DNA of 64,000 nucleotides from Rubripirellula reticaptiva (GTDB lineage: Bacteria; Planctomycetota; Planctomycetia; Pirellulales; Pirellulaceae): assembly GCF_007860175.1 (NCBI RefSeq), contig NZ_SJPX01000002.1:992001-1056000 (forward strand). Direction: 5' to 3'. The notes below the pieces were generated by a model, which worked only from the letters and a program-made list of their open reading frames with translations, ran no database searches and was not told the origin of the DNA. The translations under genes and the position numbers were made by a program. Positions 28,684 through 36,939 of this stretch are shown one piece after another (position 1 is the first letter of the stretch; the number at the start of each line of letters is the position of its first letter).

Positions 28684-30087
28684 TTACGACTCAGACGCTT
28701 GATTCCTGGATTTACGAGCCACGAATCGGCCATGCCCTAACGTTCCGGTGAACTGTCCGTCCCGGGCACTGACTTGTCCACGACACAAAACAACCGCCGG
28801 CCGACCAGCGATTTCAAAGCCTTCGAATCCGTCGTAATCCGTATTCATCAAGTGAGTTTCCGCACTGATCGTGCCACGGTACTCGGGATCCCAGATGACC
28901 AGATCGGCGTCGCTGCCAACCTGCAAAGTTCCTTTGGTCGGATACATACCGAAAAGCTTGGCTGCGTTGGTGGATACCAGTCGCACGAATTGCTGCAACG
29001 TGATCCGTCCCGTCAAGACTCCATGCGTGTAAAGCAGCGTTGCCCGGTGTTCGACCGACGGGATACCGTTGGGGATCTTTGTGAAGTCCGATTCCGGCGG
29101 TTTGCCCATTTCTTTTTGAATGACAAAGTCAAACGGCGCGTGATCGGTCGCGACCGTGGCAATCACATCCGACTCGATCGCATTCCACAAAAACGCTTGA
29201 TGGGAAACGTCACGAAGCGGCGGACTCATGACGTACTTTGCCCCTTCGAAATCCGGTCGCTCAGCGTAAGTTTTATCCAGAACCAAATGCGGAATCACCG
29301 TCTCAATCGCAACATCCACCCCACGAGCCTGAAACTTCTGAGCCGCCTCAACGGCCGGCTGGCACGACGTGTGAACGATATATCCGCTCGCTCCGGTCAT
29401 TTCCAAGAACGTGCAAAAATGATGCACGCCCTCGGCTTCGACTTCGACCGGGCGTGAGGGTTCGTGGTATTCCGGACCAAGGTTTCCGCTGGCCACCAAC
29501 TCGGATTGCAACGAAGCAACCAACTCTGCGTTTTCACAGTGGGCCGTTACGATAACACCCAATTCTTTTGCCAATCGGCAGACTTGAAACAGTTCAGAAT
29601 CCGTGACGCTGAAGGCTCCTTTATACGCCAGAAACACCTTGAACGACTGAATGCCATCTTCGGCGATCTGGCGAAGCTGATCTTTGACCGTCGAATCGAA
29701 TCGCGTCACACCCATGTGAAACGAAAAATCACAGGCCGAAACTCCGACGGCTTTGCTCTTCCATAACTGATAAGCATCGATGGGTTCATCGTCGCGAGCT
29801 GGACAGCACATTTCGATCAACGTTGTCGTGCCACCGACCAACGCGGCACGGCTCGCCGAATCGTACGTGTCTTTTGCACAGGTTCCCATGAACGGCAGGT
29901 AGACATGGACGTGCGGATCGATGAAACCTGGGAACACATACTTCCCCGCAGCGTCGATCACTTCAACATCATTCTCCGCTGCAATCGATGGTTCGATTCG
30001 AACAATCGTTTCACCATCAACCAGAATATCAGCCACATAGTCTTGGTCGGCAGTGATGATGCGACCATTCTTGATCAGAAGATTCAA
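28684..30087 (-). CDS. hydA: Dihydropyrimidinase / D-hydantoinase
   Basis: Zinc amidohydrolase that opens dihydrouracil or dihydrothymine to the N-carbamoyl-beta-amino acid. 467 residues. Metal ligands: H59 and H61 in GFIDPHVHVY, carbamylated K150 in SFKVFLAYKG, H183 in TAHCENAE, and the Asp in ATDHAPF. The start is TTG 30087 with AGGA eight bases upstream; it gives the expected N-terminus NLLIKNGRIIT. Its pathway partners, the PreA-like dehydrogenase and beta-ureidopropionase, lie 4.6-6.7 kb away on the same strand beyond two sulfatases, so the assignment as a pyrimidine-degrading enzyme rests on context. Allantoinase and hydantoinase are alternatives. Confidence 0.9.
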   Translation of the reverse strand: MNLLIKNGRIITADQDYVADILVDGETIVRIEPSIAAENDVEVIDAAGKYVFPGFIDPHVHVYLPFMGTCAKDTYDSASRAALVGGTTTLIEMCCPARDDEPIDAYQLWKSKAVGVSACDFSFHMGVTRFDSTVKDQLRQIAEDGIQSFKVFLAYKGAFSVTDSELFQVCRLAKELGVIVTAHCENAELVASLQSELVASGNLGPEYHEPSRPVEVEAEGVHHFCTFLEMTGASGYIVHTSCQPAVEAAQKFQARGVDVAIETVIPHLVLDKTYAERPDFEGAKYVMSPPLRDVSHQAFLWNAIESDVIATVATDHAPFDFVIQKEMGKPPESDFTKIPNGIPSVEHRATLLYTHGVLTGRITLQQFVRLVSTNAAKLFGMYPTKGTLQVGSDADLVIWDPEYRGTISAETHLMNTDYDGFEGFEIAGRPAVVLCRGQVSARDGQFTGTLGHGRFVARKSRNQASES

Positions 30088-30416
30088 GGATTATCCTGCG
30101 TTGTCGAAGTAAACGAAGCGGTTTGGGGGGCGGCACAGATCAATCACGGAACAATCACGGAATCCTTGCGATGTCGCCGCGATCCGTCGCGTTGGTACGC
30201 ACAGCTTAACATGAAGTGGAAAAACACGGTCGGGCCTCGTCGCCGAGTTGTTTGCAAATATGGCCTTAGTATTCATCGTGAAATGGGCTGTCGCGTTCGT
30301 TAGAATTCAACGGCAGCCTGAAATCGCTGAAAACAGACAATTCTGACGTCCGTGGTGTGAATCGCTCGCACCGCTGGCCCCCAACGAACTCATTTCCAAT
30401 CGCTCTAGAGTCTTTC
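30088..30416. promoter_or_regulatory. Divergent promoter region with 11-bp tandem repeat
   Basis: 329 bases between hydA and a sulfatase. CAATCACGGAA occurs twice back to back at 30141-30151 and 30152-30162, 54-75 bases upstream of the hydA start; the 11-bp period places both copies on one face of the helix. No gene in the stretch. Confidence 0.45.
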
Positions 30417-31949
30417 ATGACACCTTCTCACTTGATCTGCTGCGTCTACTTACTGGCTGGATCACTGACGTTCAACTTGACGCTCGCCACGGCCGCGCAA
30501 CCGAACTTTGTGATTTTGATCGCCGACGATGTCAGCTACAACGACCTGGGGTGTTATGGCAGCCTCGATGCTCGCACCCCCAAAATCGATGCTCTTGCCA
30601 AGCAAGGTGTGCGTTTCACCAATGCCTTTTTAACCGCCAGTAGTTGCAGCCCCAGCCGAAGCAGCATCATCACCGGACGCTACCCGCACAACAACGGACA
30701 AGCCGCCGAGTTGCATCAAGCGATCTCAGGGCACTTGCCTTCGTTCACCGGAACCTTGCGTGACAACGGATACTTCACGTGTCTGGCGGGCAAGCATCAC
30801 ATGACCTGGGACGACACGCCAGCCGGCGAGACCAAGCCGACCGAACCGTTCGACAAAGTCTTTCCACCGAACGAACCCGGCAACTCGGGCGGTCATGCGA
30901 ACTGGATCAATGCAATCGAACAGCGTCCCCAGGACCAACCATTCTGTTTTTGGTTTGCTGCACTGGACGCGCATCGTGATTGGGATGGCGACCGACAATG
31001 GGACGAAGCTTTGTACGGCCCAATGCACGATCCGAGCACGCTCCATTTGCCGCCAGCGTTCGTCGATACGCCACAGACTCGCCAGGACTTTGCGTCGTAC
31101 CTGAACGAAGTCACTCGATTTGATCACTTTGTCGGACGAGTCGTCGACCGTTTGAAAGCCGACGGTACTTTTGACAACACGTACATTTTTGTTCTGGCAG
31201 ATAACGGACGTCCGTTTCCTCGCGCCAAGACACGACTGCACGACGATGGGATGCAAACATACCTGGTCGCCACGGGACCAACGATCAAACATCCCGGTGC
31301 CACCTGCGATTCGCTTGTCAGTGTGATCGACATCGCGCCCACAATCCTGGAATTAGCCGGTGCAGCAAAGCCAAACAGCTTCCAAGGCGTATCGATGCTG
31401 CCGCTGTTCGATGACCTAACGGCCTCCATTCGCACGCATGCGTTTTCGGAGCACAACTGGCATGACTACGAAGCTCTTGCCCGCAGTGTGCGCGACGGTC
31501 GCTGGTTGTTGATCCGAAATTTCCGTCCCCAACTCGCAATGCAAGGACCGGCCGATTCAGTTCGCAGTCCGACGCACCAAGCGTTGCGATCGGCCGCCGC
31601 ATCGACAGAGTCATTGACGCCAATCCAGGCGGACGTGTTGGCCGCACCGCGACCAGAAACCGAACTCTACGACACGACAGGCGATCCGCACCAAGTTCAC
31701 AACCTCGCCGGCGATCCAGCGTACGCCGCGATCGAATCGCGTCTTCTCAAGACACTTGAAACGTGGCAAGAAAAAACAGGCGACGACGCCCCAGAAACGG
31801 TCACACCCGACTTGTTCGATCGCGACACCGGTGAATCCCTGGGCCTCGGAAAAGCAAACGCCGCCCAACTCCGACAACCCTATCCAGGATATCGAAATCA
31901 CGCCGACACAATCAACAATCCAGGGCTTAGGCACCACAACCGTAATTGA
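30417..31949 (+). CDS. Secreted sulfatase, heparan N-sulfatase-like
   Basis: 510 residues from ATG 30417, where a signal peptide begins (MTPSHLICCVYLLAGSLTF, then LATAAQPN); an upstream start at 30357 only adds a polar leader. The fold begins NFVILIADDVSYNDLGCYG. The formylglycine site is ASSCSPSRSSIITGRYPH, with C77 in this numbering. SSCSPSR and the following TLRDNGYFTCLAGKHHM resemble sulfamidase (SGSH), so desulfation of an N- or O-sulfated glucosamine residue is a reasonable guess. The cysteine requires an FGE not encoded here. It is oriented away from hydA. Confidence 0.9.
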   Translation: MTPSHLICCVYLLAGSLTFNLTLATAAQPNFVILIADDVSYNDLGCYGSLDARTPKIDALAKQGVRFTNAFLTASSCSPSRSSIITGRYPHNNGQAAELHQAISGHLPSFTGTLRDNGYFTCLAGKHHMTWDDTPAGETKPTEPFDKVFPPNEPGNSGGHANWINAIEQRPQDQPFCFWFAALDAHRDWDGDRQWDEALYGPMHDPSTLHLPPAFVDTPQTRQDFASYLNEVTRFDHFVGRVVDRLKADGTFDNTYIFVLADNGRPFPRAKTRLHDDGMQTYLVATGPTIKHPGATCDSLVSVIDIAPTILELAGAAKPNSFQGVSMLPLFDDLTASIRTHAFSEHNWHDYEALARSVRDGRWLLIRNFRPQLAMQGPADSVRSPTHQALRSAAASTESLTPIQADVLAAPRPETELYDTTGDPHQVHNLAGDPAYAAIESRLLKTLETWQEKTGDDAPETVTPDLFDRDTGESLGLGKANAAQLRQPYPGYRNHADTINNPGLRHHNRN

Positions 31950-32091
31950 ACCAAAGGGCGTGAACCAAAGGGCAGGATCAATGCCGATCGATGCGCTGAG
32001 CTCAGTCTTCTTGAAGCCCGTTTTAAATTGGATGTCGGATGAGAGTGGCGACCCAATGGGTTCGAAACCGCGACGGGGAATAATTCCGGTT

Positions 32092-32928
32092 ATGATCACC
32101 AAAACCATCCCTTCTTTTCACTTTGCCAGCTGGAATCCCCTGATGAACTTCCTACCTTTCATCGTGAGCGTATTGATTGCCGGAGTCACGATTTGCAGTC
32201 CAGTTTCGGCCGAGCTCACGACCTATACCCAGAACTTTGAACGGATGACGACAGCCGATTCCGATGATGACACCGGAAATCCAAACGACATCGCTGCCGA
32301 TGGTTGGACCGGATTCGCTGCCAATTGGCTAGGCGAACCCGCTGATCGAACTCAAAATGACAAGGCGCCGCTGTTCAGTTACGGAACCTTTCCCGCCCCC
32401 AACGGGGGACCAGGATTTTCGGGTATAGCAGACAACGCATCCCAAGATGGACAAGGTACTGGGCCACAGGGCGCCCGACACCTCAACATCTACAATGACT
32501 ACAACGAAGTAAAAGCCCACGGGAGTAATAAATTTTGGCTCGATGCAATTGTGTTTCGAGATAACCCTGTCGCAGTCGGAGATAGCGGGAAGACGTGGGA
32601 TTTCAAGTTTGATTACAAGGCTAACGCCGCGAAAGGCGGAACGCTCTCACCGGGCGGGAAGTCGAAGACGTTTGCGTTCGTGAAGGTATTAAAATCAAGC
32701 GACAATTCTTATGGAACCATGGCCGCTTTTGAATTTGAAACAACCTCCGCAAGCAAATCAGATTGGGCAAGTCACACGATCAGGATCCCCATTCGCAAGG
32801 AATTTGAGGGAGAGCTTTTGCAGTTTGGATTTCGTTCGGAAGCCCAAAACGGGGAGCCATCAGGTGTGTTGTATGACAACATCAGCTTTCGCAAGGCAGT
32901 GGAAGAACCCACGCCCGGCAAAAAGTAA
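32092..32928 (+). CDS. Secreted protein of unknown function between two sulfatases
   Basis: 278 residues from ATG 32092, chosen for GGGGAA about 11 bases upstream; ATG 32143 (MNFLPFIVSVLIAG) is a good alternative giving a shorter signal peptide. The signal ends near CSPVSAE. The mature part (LTTYTQNFERMTTADSDDD, then WTGFAANWLG, ending VLYDNISFRKAVEEP) has the build of a carbohydrate-binding or concanavalin-like beta-sandwich, with the LYDNISF ending common in such domains, but I cannot name a family. Frames upstream of 32092 overlap the sulfatase and are not credible. Position suggests a role in polysaccharide binding; this is inference. Confidence 0.65.
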   Translation: MITKTIPSFHFASWNPLMNFLPFIVSVLIAGVTICSPVSAELTTYTQNFERMTTADSDDDTGNPNDIAADGWTGFAANWLGEPADRTQNDKAPLFSYGTFPAPNGGPGFSGIADNASQDGQGTGPQGARHLNIYNDYNEVKAHGSNKFWLDAIVFRDNPVAVGDSGKTWDFKFDYKANAAKGGTLSPGGKSKTFAFVKVLKSSDNSYGTMAAFEFETTSASKSDWASHTIRIPIRKEFEGELLQFGFRSEAQNGEPSGVLYDNISFRKAVEEPTPGKK

Positions 32929-33170
32929 AATCAACCAAGTCGCCCTGACGTTCTGAATCGCGGCAACCTGCGCGAGAGCTGAATCAGATGGCGTTGCCTG
33001 CAATTCGGTTTTCGCCCAACCGGGCAAACCGCGCGGTGACAAGAGTTGGGTCGAGCCCATTGCGAGTTGTCTCAATTTTGAATCGACAATCCAGCCACGT
33101 GGCCCTAAACGCGTTCCTTACCCAAGACCGATCACAAAAAGGACCGCTCTCTTTGACTGGACCAAGAAAA

Positions 33171-34622
33171 ATGATCCTGATAAAAACGTTGCTAGCCGTG
33201 ACTGGCCTGTTTGTTTCGGGGCTCGCGACCGCAGGTGAGCGTCCTAATGTTCTGCTGATCGTGGCCGACGATTTGAATTGTGCGATTGGTCCTTACGGCG
33301 ACCAGGCCGCGATCACTCCGAACTTGGACCGGCTTGCTGAACGAGGCTTGGTTTTCAAAAACGCTTATTGTCAGCAGGCGGTTTGCAATCCGTCGCGATC
33401 GTCGTTTCTGACGGGTTTACGGCCAGACACGGTTGGGGTCGACGACCTGCGAAAGGGATTTCGTGACACGGCGGCTGGCGGCGAGACTCTGATCACGCTG
33501 CCGCAGCATTTCAAAAACCATGGCTATTTCTGCCAAGACATCGGCAAGATTTTTCACAATATGAGCGAAACTCAGGACCGTCGGTCGTGGTCCATCGACG
33601 AGGTCCTGCATAAGGGGACGCATGCTGCCGACACGGTGTACACCAATACGCCGGCGGCACTGCGGAAGGTCAAGATTACTAAAGCACCCGTCACCGAATC
33701 ACTCGACGTACCTGACACGGCTTATCGTGACGGTCAGATCGCCAACTTGGCTGCCGCGATGCTGCGCGACTACCCGGCCGATGGCCAGCCATTCTTTCTT
33801 GCGGTTGGATTCTGGCGTCCCCATCTGCCGTTTGTGGCACCCAAGAAGTATTGGGACCAGTTCGATCCCAAGCAGATTCCATTGCCCGAACCCGCGATCG
33901 CCCCCGTCGATGTCCCGGCCATTGCGATGCACGATTCGAGAGAGATTCGCGGTTACGGCGGGACTCCAAGCAACCGGGCTTTCACCACGGAAGAAATCCG
34001 ACACTATCGTCACGGATACTACGCATCGATTTGTTTCATGGACGCCCAGATCGGCGAGATCTTGGACGCACTGGATGAAGGCGGTCATCAGAATGACACG
34101 ATCGTCGTCTTCACGTCGGATCACGGATTTCACATCGGCGAACAATCGCTGTGGGGCAAAACTAGCAACTTTGAACTGGACGCCAGAGTACCACTGATTG
34201 TGGCTGATCCCGTCCATCCATCCGGACACGGCAAAGCAACCAATTCGCTCGCCGAACTGGTCGACCTTTACCCGACATTGGCATCACTGGCCGGAAGCGA
34301 TGGTGATCTCAACAAGCAGCTCGAAGGCGAAAGTTTAGCTCCGGTGATTGCTACGCCCATGGCGTCAGTGAAGGACGCGGCATTCACCCAGCATCAACAA
34401 CCTTTCTACGGCCCGGAAACAAACTGGAAAGCCTGGGGCTATTCGATACGCACATCCGCGTGGCGTTACACAGAATGGCGAGCCATCGATGACGGCAAGG
34501 TCATCGGGCGGGAATTGTACGACCACACCAACGATCCCCTTGAATCCAGGAACGTTGCCGCTTCCTACCCGGACGTGGTTGATACTCATTCGGCGAAGCT
34601 CGCAAAGCAGTTTCCTTTTTAA
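33171..34622 (+). CDS. Secreted sulfatase, iduronate-2-sulfatase-like
   Basis: 483 residues from ATG 33171, the start of a signal peptide (MILIKTLLAVTGLFVSGLAT). The frame extends 61 codons upstream without signal character. Key parts: RPNVLLIVADDLNCAIGPYG, the formylglycine site QQAVCNPSRSSFLTG with C72, then LPQHFKNHGYFCQDIGKIFH and VFTSDHGFHIGEQSLWGKTS. QQAVC-PSR, GKIFH and GEQSLWGK are features of iduronate-2-sulfatase homologues. It converges with the PreA-like gene. The true substrate is unknown. Confidence 0.9.
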   Translation: MILIKTLLAVTGLFVSGLATAGERPNVLLIVADDLNCAIGPYGDQAAITPNLDRLAERGLVFKNAYCQQAVCNPSRSSFLTGLRPDTVGVDDLRKGFRDTAAGGETLITLPQHFKNHGYFCQDIGKIFHNMSETQDRRSWSIDEVLHKGTHAADTVYTNTPAALRKVKITKAPVTESLDVPDTAYRDGQIANLAAAMLRDYPADGQPFFLAVGFWRPHLPFVAPKKYWDQFDPKQIPLPEPAIAPVDVPAIAMHDSREIRGYGGTPSNRAFTTEEIRHYRHGYYASICFMDAQIGEILDALDEGGHQNDTIVVFTSDHGFHIGEQSLWGKTSNFELDARVPLIVADPVHPSGHGKATNSLAELVDLYPTLASLAGSDGDLNKQLEGESLAPVIATPMASVKDAAFTQHQQPFYGPETNWKAWGYSIRTSAWRYTEWRAIDDGKVIGRELYDHTNDPLESRNVAASYPDVVDTHSAKLAKQFPF

Positions 34623-34652
34623 GCGAGCGGCGAGTCAATTGCAAATGACTAA

Positions 34653-34678
34653 GCGGGGCCATGGTGTCTTGGCCCTGC
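34653..34678. terminator. Hairpin between convergent sulfatase and dehydrogenase
   Basis: Stem GCGGGGCCA / TGGCCCTGC (one G-T pair) with an eight-base loop, 31 bases after the sulfatase stop. AAAAAA follows at 34686 on the plus strand. For the minus-strand gene it is preceded by TTTTTT rather than followed, so it is a weak terminator candidate. Confidence 0.4.
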
Positions 34679-34703
34679 GCTGCCCAAAAAAGGTAACCCT
34701 TTC

Positions 34704-35825
34704 CTAACCGACCAATTCGTCAGACTGCTTGACGAACTCATCACCGTCCCAATGTTCATCGCGTAGCAGTCCGGCCTTTTCCCTTGCCGCCGCTTTGCGG
34801 GCCTTCGCCTTGGCTTGACGTTCGACAAGGTCGGTATGAGTGGTGATGTAAGGCAATGACTTGCCTTTGAAATCATCGATCGTTTCAAAGCCATGACGCT
34901 GCATGAACGCCAGTAACTGATCGGACATTTTTTGGACCAACTTGTATCCGTGCAACATCACGCCGGTGCAAACCTGAACTGTATCGGCACCCAAAAGAAT
35001 GAACTCGGCCGCGTCCTCACCGGTTTCGATTCCACCGATGCCGGACAACGAACGGCCGGGAAATTCATCTCGAATCAGCGTGGCGATTTCCATGTTCATC
35101 CGCAGCGAAATCGGCTTGATCGCCTTGCACGAATATCCGCCGGGCGTGCTGTAACCTTCCACCGTTGGCATCGGACGCAGCGTATCCAAATCGACTCCGA
35201 TGACGCTTCGAATCGTGTTGATCGCCGAGATCCCATCGATGCCCGCCGACAAACAGGCACGCGAGACATCTTCGATGCTGGTCACATTGGGCGTCATCTT
35301 TGCCCACACTGGCAACTTGGTTGCAGACCGCACCCACGTACAGACTTCGTGCAGGATGTCTGGATTGACGCCCATGGCCGAACCCATTTTGCGCTCGGGC
35401 AATCCATGCGGACAGGAAAAGTTGCACTCGAACATGTCGACGCCGGCTGCTTCGCAGCGCTCGATCATTTCGAACCAGCGATCTTTGTTGAACTCTTCCA
35501 TGACCGAGGCAATCAAGACCCGGTCGGGATGTTGGTCCTTGATTTTTTTGAATTCGTCAAGCCACTGGTCAAACGGCATCGTCGAAATCAGTTCGATGTT
35601 TTCCCAGCCATAGGGTTGCCCGTCGCTTCCTTTGAGCCGCCCATAGCGGGGAGCGACGTTGATGATTTTAGAAGCATCGAGGCTAAGTGTTTTTGCGGAC
35701 GCTCCCCCCCAACCATCGGCAAATGAGCGGCATATCACTCGCGCATTGGTCCCCGGCGGCCCCGACGCGATCACGAAGGGGTTGGGGAAGGTGACGCCAT
35801 TGACGGTCGTTTCCAGGGTTGGCAT
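34704..35825 (-). CDS. preA: PreA-like dihydropyrimidine dehydrogenase subunit without ferredoxin domain
   Basis: FMN TIM-barrel enzyme of the dihydroorotate/dihydropyrimidine dehydrogenase family. 373 residues. N-terminus TTVNGVTFPNPFVIASGPPG; catalytic Cys C138 in ECNFSCPHGLPERKMG, as in PreA and DPYD; phosphate/FMN part LSGIGGIETGEDAAEFILLG. E. coli PreA carries two C-terminal 4Fe-4S clusters; here the C-terminal 60 residues are basic and contain no Cys, and no PreT gene is adjacent. How electrons reach NAD(P)H is therefore unclear. It follows the beta-ureidopropionase gene by 107 bases in the same direction, supporting a pyrimidine-degradation role. Confidence 0.82.
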   Translation of the reverse strand: MPTLETTVNGVTFPNPFVIASGPPGTNARVICRSFADGWGGASAKTLSLDASKIINVAPRYGRLKGSDGQPYGWENIELISTMPFDQWLDEFKKIKDQHPDRVLIASVMEEFNKDRWFEMIERCEAAGVDMFECNFSCPHGLPERKMGSAMGVNPDILHEVCTWVRSATKLPVWAKMTPNVTSIEDVSRACLSAGIDGISAINTIRSVIGVDLDTLRPMPTVEGYSTPGGYSCKAIKPISLRMNMEIATLIRDEFPGRSLSGIGGIETGEDAAEFILLGADTVQVCTGVMLHGYKLVQKMSDQLLAFMQRHGFETIDDFKGKSLPYITTHTDLVERQAKAKARKAAAREKAGLLRDEHWDGDEFVKQSDELVG

Positions 35826-35932
35826 GGGGTTCGATTCTCTGCAATTTGTTCATTTCGGCCGCAGTCGGTTGTACCAACTGCGGCCTCTAGTCTACACCGC
35901 CTGTGGCAAAGCCCCCCATGGGCCGACCAGCT

Positions 35933-36805
35933 CTACAGATCCGTAATCGCGTCGTACGTTTCAGGGCGACGGTCGCGGAAAAACTGCCAGGTATTGCGAA
36001 CATCGCGGATCAGATCCAAATCCATGTCGGCGATCACAATGTCCGTTTCAGTGCGTTTTTCGCTCTGGGCGATGAACTGGCCGCGGGGGTCACAGAAATA
36101 GCTCTGACCGTAGAATTCGCCAATATTCCACGGTGCTTCAAGACCGGGCCGATTGATCGCTCCGACAAAATACTGATTGGCGACCGCGTGAGCCGGTTGT
36201 TCAAGTTTCCACAGATACTCGCTCAATCCCGCCACCGTTGCGCTGGGATTGAACACGATTTCCGCTCCACCCAATCCGAGACAGCGAGCGCCCTCGGGAA
36301 AGTGCCGGTCGTAGCACAGATAAACCCCGACCTTGCCGACCGCGGTATCAAACACCGGATAGCCGAGATTGCCGGGACGAAAATAGAACTTTTCCCAAAA
36401 CCCGGGTTCGCAGTGCGGCAGATGCATTTTGCGAAACTTGCCGAGGTAGGAACCATCGGCATCAATGACGGCGGCAGTGTTGTAATAGACGCCCGTCATG
36501 TCTTCTTCGTAGACCGGAACGACCATTACCATTTTGTGCTTTTTGGCCTGCTGCATCATCAACTGGATCGTCGGCCCGTCGGGCACCCGTTCAACCATGC
36601 TGTACCATTTCATGTCCTGTTCGGCGCAAAAGTACGGGCCATAGAACAGTTCTTGCAAACAGCAGACCTGAGCCCCTTGCCCGGCGGCATCGGCGATCAA
36701 CTCAATATGCTTGTCGATCATCGCTTGCTTGATCTTTGCCGGCTCGGACGTGGCCGGTTCGCAAAGTTTGGTTTGAATCAAAGCGCCTCGCACCATTCGC
36801 GACAT
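35933..36805 (-). CDS. Beta-ureidopropionase / N-carbamoyl amidase (nitrilase superfamily)
   Basis: 290 residues. Glu-Lys-Cys triad: E52 in CCLQELFYGPYFC, K126 in GKFRKMHLPH and C164 in VGVYLCYDRHFPEGAR. PYFCAEQD and HCEPGFWEKFYF match N-carbamoyl-beta-alanine amidohydrolases; carbamoylputrescine amidase is the nearest alternative. It would release ammonia, CO2 and beta-alanine (or beta-aminoisobutyrate) from the dihydropyrimidinase product. Gene order on the minus strand is this gene, preA-like, then, beyond two plus-strand sulfatases, hydA. The start ATG 36805 has a second Met three residues in. Confidence 0.85.
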   Translation of the reverse strand: MSRMVRGALIQTKLCEPATSEPAKIKQAMIDKHIELIADAAGQGAQVCCLQELFYGPYFCAEQDMKWYSMVERVPDGPTIQLMMQQAKKHKMVMVVPVYEEDMTGVYYNTAAVIDADGSYLGKFRKMHLPHCEPGFWEKFYFRPGNLGYPVFDTAVGKVGVYLCYDRHFPEGARCLGLGGAEIVFNPSATVAGLSEYLWKLEQPAHAVANQYFVGAINRPGLEAPWNIGEFYGQSYFCDPRGQFIAQSEKRTETDIVIADMDLDLIRDVRNTWQFFRDRRPETYDAITDL

Positions 36806-36939
36806 CTAAACGTCCTCAGACTGACAAAACAAGGGTTTCGGGTTGGTTCACGCAGAATAGCGAAGCTTAACACGAAGCCATTCCGCCTGTAACTCGTGCC
36901 GAGGCGAGCTGGCTAAGGCATCGAGTTCAGCGTATCAAG

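Noticed and set aside
31756-32091. N-terminal extension of the secreted protein at 32.1 kb
   Set aside because: It overlaps the sulfatase coding region in another frame and has no signal-peptide character; ATG 32092 or 32143 is preferred.
35826-35860. tRNA T-loop-like GGTTCGATTC
   Set aside because: No matching acceptor or anticodon stem around it; it is the leader of the PreA-like gene.
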